Origin: CALNBC01 sp050945915
Lineage (GTDB): Bacteria > Bacillota > Clostridia > Christensenellales > CALWSW01
Reading direction: 5' to 3'
Length of the DNA stretch: 43,607 nucleotides
NCBI GenBank assembly: GCA_050945915.1
Contig: JBMNTV010000011.1
Coordinates: 1 to 43,607 of the forward strand
Below the pieces are notes generated by a model. The model searched no databases. It saw nothing but the letters and a program-made list of their open reading frames with translations, and had not been told where the DNA came from. The translations under genes were made by a program, and so were the position numbers. Within the stretch, counting starts at the first letter, position 1. Each line of letters starts with the position of its first letter. Of this stretch, positions 32,406-40,163 are shown piece by piece.

Positions 32406-33329
32406 TCATCCGACGATGGCGAATTCCGCCGTGATCTTGTGAAAATCCGGAGAACTGGCGATGTAAGCATCCACGAACTCCGTGTTCTTAAAGCGCATTC
32501 CGCGAAAACGCGACCGCGCAAAGCAGCCGAATCCCAACACGTCCGCGCCACAGGCGCAGGATAACTCGAACTTGCTTTCCTTGCCGGTCAGGGCAAATCG
32601 AAGGGGCAAATACTCCCCCATGCCCGCGCCTTCAAAGAAGGCCTTCGCCGCGCGCAGTTGTTCCCCCACCTGTTCCTTTGACGGGATGTTCCTTCTTTCG
32701 CAATTCTGGAACCCGTCCCGCTTTTCGTAAAGCTCGCCCAAAGGCGTCCGGGGCGACAGGGAAAAGGGCCGCAACGCGATGTGCTGCGCACCTGCGGAAA
32801 GGGTTTCCCGAAGGCCCTGGACCAAATCCTCCGCTGTCTGACCGGGCAGGCCGAAGGAAAGGATCGCCCCGATGTTTTCAAAAGGTTCAAAGCGCAGCGC
32901 ATCCCCGCCAAGTTGCGGGAGGCCCAGCAGGTTCCGCAAAAAGGGGTCCGTTGTCATCACCGCGTAATCAATCCGGTCAAACCCCGCAGCCAGCCAGTCG
33001 GACGCGCCCTTGCCCTGTTGACGCAGCGGCTGCGCCTTCAGGGTGATTTCCGCTTCGGGGGCAAGGTCAAAATGGGCTTTGATGCAGGCGATCACCTCGG
33101 AAAGCTCCCCGGCAGTCGCCTGGCAGGGCTGCCCGCCGCCAAAACGCACCGCAAAGACCTCCCGCCCCACAGCAGCCTTGGAGGAGGACTCGATCTCCCG
33201 CATGAGGGCGTTCCAATAGCGCCTTTTTGTGGGCGCTGGCACGCTGCACACAGGCCGCGGGCAAAAGGCGCATTTTCGTTTGCAAAAGGGATAGCTGATG
33301 TAAAGCACAAGGGGCGCACAGGCAGTCAT
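32406..33329 (-). CDS. HemW/HemN-like radical SAM protein
   Basis: 307 aa, a little short for the family. The ATG at 33329 follows GAGGTATT. The 4Fe-4S/SAM motif CKRKCAFC (C-x3-C-x2-C) is followed by another Cys (PRPVC), as in the HemN/HemW group. ILSFGLPGQTAEDL and GFGCFARSRFRGMRFKNTEF match the HemW pattern of GLPGQT and GxGxxAxS..G.R..NT. Departures from the family are GGGQPC in place of GGGTPS and a divergent middle. Could be a heme chaperone or another radical SAM function; not a typical coproporphyrinogen dehydrogenase. Confidence 0.8.
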   Translation of the reverse strand: MTACAPLVLYISYPFCKRKCAFCPRPVCSVPAPTKRRYWNALMREIESSSKAAVGREVFAVRFGGGQPCQATAGELSEVIACIKAHFDLAPEAEITLKAQPLRQQGKGASDWLAAGFDRIDYAVMTTDPFLRNLLGLPQLGGDALRFEPFENIGAILSFGLPGQTAEDLVQGLRETLSAGAQHIALRPFSLSPRTPLGELYEKRDGFQNCERRNIPSKEQVGEQLRAAKAFFEGAGMGEYLPLRFALTGKESKFELSCACGADVLGFGCFARSRFRGMRFKNTEFVDAYIASSPDFHKITAEFAIVG

Positions 33330-33459
33330 GGGAATACCTCGGTTTCTGCTGTTTGACTTTGTTTTAACTATAACATATTCGCGCCCGCATAGAAAGCTTC
33401 CTGCGGTATTTTTTCTCATGCATTTTTTCTCACAACGCCGGGATTCCCGCCCGGTTTGA

Positions 33460-33489
33460 TTGACACGAAAACCCCGGGTGTGCTACCCT
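33460..33489 (+). promoter_or_regulatory. Possible hprK promoter
   Basis: -35 TTGACA (33460-33465), an 18-base spacer and weak -10 TACCCT (33484-33489), 47 bases before the hprK start. Confidence 0.4.
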
Positions 33490-33536
33490 CTGTTCAACGA
33501 ACATCCTGGGAGTGCCCGGCGAAAGGAGCGCGCAAC

Positions 33537-34460
33537 ATGGGTCAACCCGCCACCATTTCAAACAAGGATTTTGCCGCCGCCATCGACGTGGAGATCGCCG
33601 TTTCCGGCAGGGGCAGCTTTACGGTGAACACCAGCGACGTTTACCGTCCCGGCATGCAATGCACCGGGTATTTCCGCCATTTTATGAACACGCGCATCCA
33701 GCTTTTCGGAAACGCGGAGATGACCTATCTTTCCGAGCTGCCCGAAGGCGTCGTCCGGGAGCGGATGGAAGCGTATTTTTCCTATGACATTCCCGCGGTC
33801 TGCGTCGCGAGGGGGTACGAACCCCTTCCCGTCATGAAGGAGCTGGCCCAAAAACGCGGCGTGCCGATCTTCACCAGCAAGCTGGGCACCACCCGCCTTT
33901 CCCACCGCATCGTCAGCTTTCTGGACGAGCGCACCAGCCCTTGTGTCACCCGCCACGGGGGACTTTTGGACATCAACGGCGTGGGCGTCATGCTCACAGG
34001 GGAATCGGGCATCGGCAAGAGCGAAACCGCCCTGGAACTGGTCAAGCGCGGCCACCGGCTGGTGGCGGACGACGTGATCGAGATCCGCAAGGTGGGGGAC
34101 GGCGTGCTTTCCGGCTCCGCACCGGAGCTCGTCCGCTACCTGATGGAGCTGCGGGGCATCGGCATCATCGACGTGCGCTCCCTGTACGGCGTCGGCTCGG
34201 TGATGCACAGCAAGCAGATCGACCTCGTCGTCAAGCTGGAGGACTGGAACGATCAGAAGGAATACGACCGGCTGGGGGTGTCGTATGACACCATCTCCAT
34301 CCTGGGGGTTTCCCTTCCGTCCATCCTGCTGCCGGTGCGGCCGGGCAGGAACCTGGCGATCATTGTGGAGGTGGCGGCGATGAACTATCGCCTGAAAAGG
34401 ATGGGGTACGATGCCGCCGTGGAGTTTGACAGAAGGCTTCTCGAGCACATGAACAGCTGA
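33537..34460 (+). CDS. hprK: HPr kinase/phosphorylase
   Basis: 307 aa. It phosphorylates HPr on Ser46 to control carbon catabolite repression, and reverses this. The Walker A GESGIGKSETALEL is at about residues 155-168, and the family signature LRGIGIIDVRSLYGVG at about 205-220. The N-terminal domain includes the substrate-like KLGTTRLSHR. The ATG at 33537 follows AAAGGAG. Single-gene unit ending in a strong terminator; HPr itself is not in the window. Confidence 0.96.
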   Translation: MGQPATISNKDFAAAIDVEIAVSGRGSFTVNTSDVYRPGMQCTGYFRHFMNTRIQLFGNAEMTYLSELPEGVVRERMEAYFSYDIPAVCVARGYEPLPVMKELAQKRGVPIFTSKLGTTRLSHRIVSFLDERTSPCVTRHGGLLDINGVGVMLTGESGIGKSETALELVKRGHRLVADDVIEIRKVGDGVLSGSAPELVRYLMELRGIGIIDVRSLYGVGSVMHSKQIDLVVKLEDWNDQKEYDRLGVSYDTISILGVSLPSILLPVRPGRNLAIIVEVAAMNYRLKRMGYDAAVEFDRRLLEHMNS

Positions 34461-34468
34461 AAATTAAC

Positions 34469-34506
34469 AAAAAGCGCGAAGGATTGTTTTGCCCTTCGCG
34501 CTTTTT
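34469..34506. terminator. Bidirectional terminator between hprK and ppx
   Basis: 14-bp stem AAAAAGCGCGAAGG / CCTTCGCGCTTTTT, T-run on both sides, between convergent genes. Confidence 0.9.
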
Positions 34507-34517
34507 TGATGCTTTTG

Positions 34518-35435
34518 TCATTGACCAGATGCGCCCTTCCTCAGCCTGTATCGCAAATAGCCTTCCAGATTGTCCGCGTCGCTGATGGTGATTTCCGTCG
34601 CTTCCAGGGCTTCCATGCAGGTCAACAGCAACACGCCGCCGTGGACAATCAAATCCCCCCGCTCCCCCAGCACGGGGATGGCGCAGCGCTGTTCGACGGT
34701 CATTCTTCCCAGCCGGTTCAGCACAGCCCGCAGGTCAGTCTCCGTCACCACGATGTCCTGAACAGCGCTTGCGCTGTATGCTTCGGTGGCGCCCACGAAC
34801 AACGACGCGATGGAGGTGGCGGTGCCGCTGACGGCGTACACCCTGCCAGCAGGCTTCAGGGAGGAAAGCGCCTCGCCCATCGTCATGCCTCCCCCCCAAA
34901 CCCGTTCCGCCAGCAGCCAGGCGGCAAGGGCAGCGCGCGCTTGAGCATCGTCGCGGTCACCGAACCGTTCCAGAGCACGGACGCAGCCCACGGGGGCGGA
35001 AAACGCGGCGTGCAGCCTTCCGCCTTCCCCCTGGGCGACTTCGGTGCTGCCCCCGCCGACGTCGATCAGCGTGGCGCGCTCCGTTGACCCCACGCCCAAA
35101 AAGGCCAGCTCCGCCTCCCTTTCGCCGCTGACCACCTCGATGGGAATTCCGACAGCCAGCGCCCGCCGGAGGAATTCCTCCCGATTTGCGGCGTCCCGCA
35201 CTGCGCTGGTGGCAAACGCCCAAAGGGGCGCGCCGAAATCCGCCGCCGCTTCCGCGTACAGACAAAGGGCGTTTAGCGTGCGCGCCATACCCGCCTCGGA
35301 AAGCTCGCCGGTTTGGGCGAGCTTTTCACCGATCCGAGTGGTGATCAGCCGCTTTTCCACCGGGCGGAGGGTTTCGTCCGCCAGCATCAGCCGGACCGAA
35401 TTGGTGCCGATATCCGCAACCGCGTATTTTGCCAT
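34518..35435 (-). CDS. ppx: Ppx/GppA-family exopolyphosphatase
   Basis: 305 aa single-module ASKHA enzyme acting on polyphosphate or pppGpp. The phosphate-1 motif ADIGTNSVRLML is at the N-terminus, ATSAVRDAANREEF and SGEREAELAF follow, and phosphate-2 LIDVGGGSTEVA is at about 140. The C-terminal half has VSGTATSIASL and DLIVHGGVLLL. The short form without HD domain is usual in Clostridia, where it often follows divIC. Confidence 0.92.
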   Translation of the reverse strand: MAKYAVADIGTNSVRLMLADETLRPVEKRLITTRIGEKLAQTGELSEAGMARTLNALCLYAEAAADFGAPLWAFATSAVRDAANREEFLRRALAVGIPIEVVSGEREAELAFLGVGSTERATLIDVGGGSTEVAQGEGGRLHAAFSAPVGCVRALERFGDRDDAQARAALAAWLLAERVWGGGMTMGEALSSLKPAGRVYAVSGTATSIASLFVGATEAYSASAVQDIVVTETDLRAVLNRLGRMTVEQRCAIPVLGERGDLIVHGGVLLLTCMEALEATEITISDADNLEGYLRYRLRKGASGQ

Positions 35436-35452
35436 GGATCCCCCTCATTTTC

Positions 35453-35484
35453 AAAAAATAACGCTCCCACAACCCATGGGAGCG
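35453..35484 (-). terminator. Terminator between divIC and ppx
   Basis: CGCTCCCA / TGGGAGCG with a 7-base loop, followed on the - strand by TTATTTTTTG. It lies 18 bases before the ppx start, so ppx expression may depend on read-through or a promoter inside this gap. Confidence 0.8.
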
Positions 35485-35537
35485 AAAGGAACCGACCAGA
35501 AGCGGCGATCAACCGCATGCAAGGGGCAAAGCGCTCA

Positions 35538-35825
35538 TCAAGGTGCTGTGAAGCGGGTTTCGCCCTTTTTGACCCAGCCCAAAAGATCCCGCGCCATCTG
35601 TTCGATGTACGCGTCCGTCCCGGCGTAGTCGATCATGCGGTCCAGCCTGTCCCTCTCGATGGAAAGGTCCTCGAGGTACTGGTGGAGCTGTTCCTCCTCC
35701 GCCGCCATGCTGTTCATCCTGGCTTGCTGGTCCAACAGGGTGACAGCAAAAAACGCGAGCAACACAAGCAGCACCGCAGGAAACACAAGCCTTTCCCATC
35801 TGAAACGCAGTCTGCGTTTTTTCAC
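35538..35825 (-). CDS. divIC: FtsB/DivIC-type septum protein
   Basis: 95 aa bitopic membrane protein. A basic N-terminus (KKRRLRFRWERL), one transmembrane helix (about 14-31), a coiled coil (about 33-62, EEEQLHQYLEDLSIERDRL) and a short C-terminal region with MARDLLGWVKKGE, the typical ARxxLGmvkpgE ending. It starts with GTG at 35825 after GGGAGGCGG. Works with FtsL/DivIB in the divisome. Own promoter at 35866-35894. Confidence 0.9.
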   Translation of the reverse strand: MKKRRLRFRWERLVFPAVLLVLLAFFAVTLLDQQARMNSMAAEEEQLHQYLEDLSIERDRLDRMIDYAGTDAYIEQMARDLLGWVKKGETRFTAP

Positions 35826-35865
35826 AGGCGCCGCCTCCCTTTGTCATACTCGTGCTCTTTTTTGA

Positions 35866-35894
35866 ATTATAATTCTTTTTCCCCCCCGTGTAAA
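35866..35894 (-). promoter_or_regulatory. divIC promoter
   Basis: On the - strand, -35 TTTACA (35889-35894), a 17-base spacer and -10 TATAAT (35866-35871), so divIC can be expressed separately from the sporulation genes upstream. The remaining gap to yabQ (35895-36058) shows nothing else. Confidence 0.75.
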
Positions 35895-36058
35895 CAGCGG
35901 CCCAGGGCATTTTCGAACTTTATGTTTCAAACGACAATCTTTTTTAGGATTCCCCGTCCTTATGTGTTATTTTCGCACCCGGACTGAAGGCTTGTCCCCG
36001 GCTAAAAGACCACCCCATCCAGAACCGGTCCGGGTTTTCTTCGCGTTTTTCGGGACGG

Positions 36059-36400
36059 CTATTCCAGCAACTGGAAAAAGCGGGTGAAAAAGGCCCGCAC
36101 CCCGGCGGCAAAAAATCTGTAAATACCCATCACAAAGGGCGTCGCCGCAAAGCGCCAGAGCAAAAATCCAAAAAGGAAACACGCCAGCGTGAACGGCCGG
36201 ACGACCAGACCGTTTGCGAGAAACAGCGTCCCCGCCGCAAGCAGGGCGCACCCCGCCCAAAAGACGATGTCCTTGACCGCGTTCAGCCACATGCGCTCCG
36301 TGGGCAGGAGCATATCAAGTGCATCCCGAAAAATGCCCATGATCAGCCCGGCATAAATGCAGGCCGCCATCTGCGCCGGCTGGGAAAGCGTCGTGCTCAA
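36059..36400 (-). CDS. yabQ: Spore cortex protein YabQ
   Basis: 113 aa with about four transmembrane helices (MAACIYAGLIMGIFRDALD at the start; VKDIVFWAGCALLAAGTLF; LACFLFGFLLWRF). YabQ is needed for spore cortex formation in Bacillus and sits in the outer forespore membrane. It overlaps yabP by four bases (ATGA), the standard yabP-yabQ arrangement. Confidence 0.88.
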   Translation of the reverse strand: MSTTLSQPAQMAACIYAGLIMGIFRDALDMLLPTERMWLNAVKDIVFWAGCALLAAGTLFLANGLVVRPFTLACFLFGFLLWRFAATPFVMGIYRFFAAGVRAFFTRFFQLLE

Positions 36401-36687
36401 CGAAATACCCGGGAAAAAATCCCGCCCCGCTTTTGCTCGATGGCGTCGTATTCCACGGTGTCGATCACGCCGCCGAGCACAAGCTGGCCGTCATCCAGAT
36501 TCAAGCGGCTGATGTGGAGCATCGACCCCGTGATCACCAGCATCCCCTGTTCCGTCGTGAGCACAACCTCCGAATCGTTGAAGCTTTCCACATCGTTGAC
36601 CCCGGTGATGCTGATCCTTTCCCGGTTGTCCATCACGACGCTGTGCGCCTTTAAACGCGCAGGCTTTTGATGCATGTCGCCGTTCAT
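36397..36687 (-). CDS. yabP: Sporulation protein YabP
   Basis: 96 aa. The family core HSVVMDNRERISITGVNDVESFNDSEVVLTT is complete, as are GMLVITGSMLHISRLNLDDGQL and the C-terminal GGVIDTVEY. Start at 36687 (a second Met follows at residue 5). Expected to be sigma-E controlled in spore formers; a dyad lies upstream at 36726-36746. With yabQ it is direct evidence that the organism belongs to a sporulating lineage. Confidence 0.93.
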   Translation of the reverse strand: MNGDMHQKPARLKAHSVVMDNRERISITGVNDVESFNDSEVVLTTEQGMLVITGSMLHISRLNLDDGQLVLGGVIDTVEYDAIEQKRGGIFSRVFR

Positions 36688-36725
36688 TGCATGCCCCCCC
36701 GTCTGATGTGTTTTTTCAATGATCT

Positions 36726-36746
36726 GCGCATATTACTTATATGCGC
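36726..36746. promoter_or_regulatory. Dyad symmetry upstream of yabP
   Basis: GCGCATAT-TACTT-ATATGCGC, 8-base arms, 39 bases before the yabP start. Possible operator or part of a sporulation promoter; no sigma-E match I would defend. Confidence 0.45.
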
Positions 36747-36839
36747 GTCAAAATGCCATCATGCCTGCGCCTCGGACAGACCCGGATTGAGGATTTTTTG
36801 ACAATTTGTAAATTTTTCTGATTTTTTGTGGCTCTGTGA

Positions 36840-36868
36840 TTGACTTGCACCTTTCGGGGGTATAGTAT
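36840..36868 (+). promoter_or_regulatory. rho promoter
   Basis: -35 TTGACT (36840-36845), a 17-base spacer and -10 TAGTAT (36863-36868). The leader to the rho start is about 190 bases. Confidence 0.75.
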
Positions 36869-36981
36869 TAGCGTAGAGTTTTGGGAATCCGATTCTGCAC
36901 TTCTGCTCCATAACGCAAGCCGGTCGACCCTTTTTGAACTCCAGTTTAATAAACTAATATCCCCATTGAGAATCGCCTTTG

Positions 36982-37013
36982 GCGCAAGGCTGCGCGTGTG
37001 CGCGCCCTTGCGC
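36982..37013 (+). promoter_or_regulatory. Stem-loop in the rho leader
   Basis: GCGCAAGG (36982-36989) pairs with CCTTGCGC (37006-37013) around a GC-rich inner hairpin, about 50 bases before the rho start. Rho genes are often autoregulated in the leader, so this may be part of such control. Confidence 0.5.
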
Positions 37014-37064
37014 GACGATGTATCTTTGCCGACAGTTTTTATTTTTATATATTTTGGAGGAAAA

Positions 37065-39131
37065 ATGCTGGACAAATCAATCTTAAACTCAAAGAGTCTG
37101 GCCGAGCTCCGCAAAATCGCGAAGCTCGCAGGAATCAAATCCGTCACCAAATATAGAAAAGCGGAATTGGTGGAGCTTCTCGCGTCGGACAGCCCGCCCG
37201 AAGAAGCGCGCCGCGGCAGACCTCCCGCCCAAAAGAGCGAGGATTCGCGCCCCCTGGGCCCTGACCCCAACGAAATCAAAAACGAACCGATATCCGAATC
37301 GGGCAAAGATGCGCCAGCCGAAGAAGCCGGTGCTGCTGCCGTTGGCCGTTCCGAGGAGCAACCCGCAAAAGAAGGGGAATCCGAGGGCGGTATTTTATCC
37401 TCGGAAGACCGGAGCGCCTTGCGCCGGGGTCCGATTCCTCAGGACCAGGTGGCGGGCATGGTGGCCGCCCAAAGCATGGACGCCCGCCGCACCGCTTATC
37501 CCCCGCCCCAGAACCGCCCCCAGTATGCGCGTTCCTATACGCCCCGGACGGACGGCCCGGGCCCGGATTCCGGCGATTTCCGCCGTCCTCCCTATACGCC
37601 GGACACGAGGCACCAGCAGGAACGGAGCTATCGGCCGCCTCACACCCGGGGATTCCGGCAGGCGGACGCCGCCGTTTACTCCAATTTCAACACGAATTAC
37701 AGCTCCGGTTACACCCGGAATTATCAGTCCCGGGAGAATTACCCCAACCGGGAAGGATACGTTCAGCAGCCCTATCAGCAGCGGGACGGCTTTGCAGCCC
37801 CCCGCGAGGGCTACGCCCCCAGGGAGGGTTACCAGCCCCAGGCTCCCTACCAGAACCAGCCTTACTCCCCGCGGGATGTGGGCGGCGACGAACCCTATTA
37901 CAACAAGGAGTACGGCACCAGCAACCCCGCCGTACCTGAGATGCTCGCCACCGGCGAATGCGGGGACGCGTCCGGCGTGCTGGAAGTCCACCCGGACGGG
38001 TACGGCTTTTTGCGCAGCGAAAACTACCTCCCCGGCAACAAGGACGTTTACGTTTCCGCGACCCAGATCCGCCGCTTTAACCTGAAAACCGGGGACTGGG
38101 TCACCGGCAAGACCCGCCCGAACCGGGACAGCGACCGCTTCATCGCCCTTTTATACATCACCACCATCAACGATATGGACGTTGAAGCCGCATCCCGGCG
38201 CACGCCCTTTGAAAAGCTGGTCCCCATCTTCCCGGACGAGCGTATGCGGCTGGAGATCACCGGCAATAATACCGCGCCGGACCTGGCGATCCGGCTGATC
38301 GACCTGATCGCCCCCATCGGCAAGGGTCAGCGTGGCCTGATCGTCGCCCCGCCCAAGGCGGGAAAGACCACCCTGTTGAAAAAGATCGCCAACTCCATCA
38401 CCACCAACCACCCGGACTGCCATTTGATCGTCCTGTTGATCGACGAGCGGCCGGAAGAAGTGACGGACATGAAGCGCTCCATCAACGGGGAGGTGCTGTT
38501 CTCCACCTTTGACGAGCTGCCCGAGCATCACACCCGGGTGGCGGAAATGGTGCTGGAACGCGCCCAGCGCCTGGTGGAATGCGGGCGGGACGTCGTGGTG
38601 CTGCTGGATTCCATCACCCGCCTTTCCAGGGCGTATAACCTCACCGTGCCCCAGTCCGGCCGCACCCTTTCCGGCGGCTTGGACCCCGCCGCGCTGCACA
38701 AGCCCAAGCGCTTCTTCGGCGCCGCCAGAAACATCGAAAACGGCGGTTCTTTGACCGTCATCGCCACCGCACTGGTGGAAACAGGCAGCCGGATGGACGA
38801 CATCATCTACGAGGAATTCAAGGGCACCGGCAACATGGAAATCCACCTCGACCGCAAGCTCTCCGAAAAGCGCATCTTCCCCGCGGTGGATATCGCAAAA
38901 TCCGGCACCCGGCGGGAGGACCTGCTGCTCACCCCCAAGGAACTGGAGGCCATCAACAGCATCCGGAGGCTGTTGAGCCAGGTGGATGTGGCGGATGCCA
39001 CAGAGCAGATGCTCACCCTGCTTTCCACCTCCAACACCAACGAGGAATTCCTGACCAACCTTTCCGGCTGGACCCGCCTGTACGAAAAAGAGGGTTATAC
39101 CCTGATTACTAAAAACAATCGCGACCGCTAA
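37065..39131 (+). CDS. rho: Transcription termination factor Rho with long disordered insert
   Basis: 688 aa hexameric RNA-dependent ATPase, versus about 420 in E. coli. GGAGGAAAA precedes the ATG. The Rho_N SAP-like domain is at about 1-45 (SLAELRKIAKLAGIKSVTKY). An Ala/Glu/Pro-rich linker and a Tyr/Arg/Gln/Pro-rich low-complexity region (about 145-295) follow, with repeated REGY and PYQ units. Next is the RNA-binding cold-shock-like domain (about 300-375, GVLEVHPDGYGFLR) and the ATPase with Walker A APPKAGKTTLL at about 428 and LIDERPEEVTDM. The core is well conserved; the insert is unusual and may support condensate formation or extra RNA binding. Confidence 0.97.
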   Translation: MLDKSILNSKSLAELRKIAKLAGIKSVTKYRKAELVELLASDSPPEEARRGRPPAQKSEDSRPLGPDPNEIKNEPISESGKDAPAEEAGAAAVGRSEEQPAKEGESEGGILSSEDRSALRRGPIPQDQVAGMVAAQSMDARRTAYPPPQNRPQYARSYTPRTDGPGPDSGDFRRPPYTPDTRHQQERSYRPPHTRGFRQADAAVYSNFNTNYSSGYTRNYQSRENYPNREGYVQQPYQQRDGFAAPREGYAPREGYQPQAPYQNQPYSPRDVGGDEPYYNKEYGTSNPAVPEMLATGECGDASGVLEVHPDGYGFLRSENYLPGNKDVYVSATQIRRFNLKTGDWVTGKTRPNRDSDRFIALLYITTINDMDVEAASRRTPFEKLVPIFPDERMRLEITGNNTAPDLAIRLIDLIAPIGKGQRGLIVAPPKAGKTTLLKKIANSITTNHPDCHLIVLLIDERPEEVTDMKRSINGEVLFSTFDELPEHHTRVAEMVLERAQRLVECGRDVVVLLDSITRLSRAYNLTVPQSGRTLSGGLDPAALHKPKRFFGAARNIENGGSLTVIATALVETGSRMDDIIYEEFKGTGNMEIHLDRKLSEKRIFPAVDIAKSGTRREDLLLTPKELEAINSIRRLLSQVDVADATEQMLTLLSTSNTNEEFLTNLSGWTRLYEKEGYTLITKNNRDR

Positions 39132-39134
39132 ACA

Positions 39135-39176
39135 GACTGCCGGCAAAGCGCTTTTTGCGCCGCCGGCCGTCTTTTT
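39135..39176 (+). terminator. rho terminator
   Basis: GACTGCCGGC / GCCGGCCGTC around an inner AAAGCGC..GCGC hairpin, then five T. Confidence 0.85.
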
Positions 39177-39203
39177 GGCTTTTTCGCCGCCCGGAGTGCG
39201 CCC

Positions 39204-39683
39204 ATGATGAAAAAACGCCTGTCCATCCTTTTGTCGCTGCTCTTGCTTTTCGGCCTGTGGGGCTGTTGGGGCCGTCCTCTGCCCGAGCTTTCCCCCGCGC
39301 CTTTCCCCCAGGCCACCTTCGGCGCGCAGGAAACCCCGGCGCCGGCGCTGAACGAGCACGGCTCCTACGACCAGAAGGACGACGTCGCCCTGTTTCTAAA
39401 AACCTTCGGCCGCCTGCCGGACAATTACATCACCAAGGCGGAAGCGAGAAACCTCGGATGGGAAGGCGGTTCCGTGGAGCCTTTCGCCCCGGGAAAGTGC
39501 ATCGGCGGAGACCGCTTCGGAAACTTCGAAGGGCTGCTACCCGAGGGCCGGGATTACCGGGAATGCGACATCGACACATTGGGCAAAGACAGCCGGGGCG
39601 CCAAGCGGATCGTTTTCTCCTCGGAAGGGGAAATCTATTACACCGACGACCATTACAAAAGCTTCACACAGCTTTTCCCATGA
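39204..39683 (+). CDS. Barnase-like secreted ribonuclease, probable lipoprotein
   Basis: 159 aa guanyl-specific RNase. The signal segment ends LWGC with Cys21, a near-consensus lipobox, followed by a Pro-rich linker. The barnase domain is at about 55-158: LPDNYITKAEARNLGW, APGKCIGGDRFGN, YRECDID, KRIVFSS, DDHYKSFT. All active-site residues of barnase are present: Lys78 (K27), Glu120 (E73), Arg131 (R83), Arg135 (R87) and His150 (H102). Two extra Cys (99 and 121) could form a disulfide. CGGAG lies upstream of the ATG. The stop overlaps the inhibitor gene start as ATGA. Confidence 0.94.
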   Translation: MMKKRLSILLSLLLLFGLWGCWGRPLPELSPAPFPQATFGAQETPAPALNEHGSYDQKDDVALFLKTFGRLPDNYITKAEARNLGWEGGSVEPFAPGKCIGGDRFGNFEGLLPEGRDYRECDIDTLGKDSRGAKRIVFSSEGEIYYTDDHYKSFTQLFP

Positions 39684-39952
39684 ATGACATGATCGTGATC
39701 GACTGTGCGCAGTTTTCCACCAAAGAGGCGGCCCACGCCTATCTCGCAGACGTTTTCGGTTTCCCCGCCCATTACGGCGGCACCCTTGACGCGCTGTTCG
39801 ACTGCCTGACGGAACGCCCTCACAACACGCGCATCGCCCTGTTGAACGCCCCTTTGGCCGTAACCCAGCTGGGGGACTACGGCAGAAAGCTTTTGGCCGT
39901 TTTGGATGCCGCCACCCGGGAAAACCCGCGTCTGGCGCTTTATCGCTTCTAA
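39680..39952 (+). CDS. Barstar-like ribonuclease inhibitor
   Basis: 90 aa cytosolic protein overlapping the RNase gene by four bases. The barstar signature is clear: HYGGTLDALFDCL, with Asp37 and Asp41 at the positions of barstar D35 and D39, which plug the RNase active site. Barstar Trp38 is Phe40 here, and the third acidic contact (E76) seems not to be conserved. The pairing with the RNase makes an immunity role very likely. Confidence 0.93.
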   Translation: MNDMIVIDCAQFSTKEAAHAYLADVFGFPAHYGGTLDALFDCLTERPHNTRIALLNAPLAVTQLGDYGRKLLAVLDAATRENPRLALYRF

Positions 39953-39959
39953 AGGGGGC

Positions 39960-40120
39960 GGGCGGCAAGGTTAACTTTGCTTCAAAAGGCGATTATGCTT
40001 GATGGACCAGCGCGAAGTGCCCCGCGCTGCCGGGGCGCCAGGGGCTGGCGCCGATTCGGCAGCGGACTGCCTTTGACAATGGGTTCGGGGCCGCCTGTGC
40101 TCCCTTGTCTTTGGAACAGC
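39960..40120 (+). promoter_or_regulatory. Hairpin-rich leader of the CDF transporter gene
   Basis: No ORF. Contains GGCGCCA-GGGGC-TGGCGCC (40034-40052), AGCGCG..CGCGCT and GCCGA-TT-CGGC, and a -35-like TTGACA at 40073-40078. A terminator-like hairpin follows directly before the transporter start. The arrangement suggests a regulated leader, but I do not recognise a known riboswitch class. Confidence 0.4.
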
Positions 40121-40150
40121 GCCACCCTTTTTGGGGTGCTTTTATTTTAT
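40121..40150 (+). terminator. Terminator-like hairpin before the CDF start
   Basis: GCCACCC pairs with GGGTGC (one bulge) around TTTTTG, followed by TTTTATTTTAT, 14 bases before the transporter ATG. It could be the barstar operon terminator or the expression platform of a leader. Confidence 0.6.
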
Positions 40151-40163
40151 CGAAGGGAACGCG

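Noticed and set aside
38151..39359. 402-codon open frame on the - strand
   Set aside because: Antisense to the Rho ATPase domain.
39960..40150. NiCo (czcD) or yybP-ykoY riboswitch upstream of the CDF gene
   Set aside because: Position fits, but none of the conserved sequence blocks I know for either class is present.
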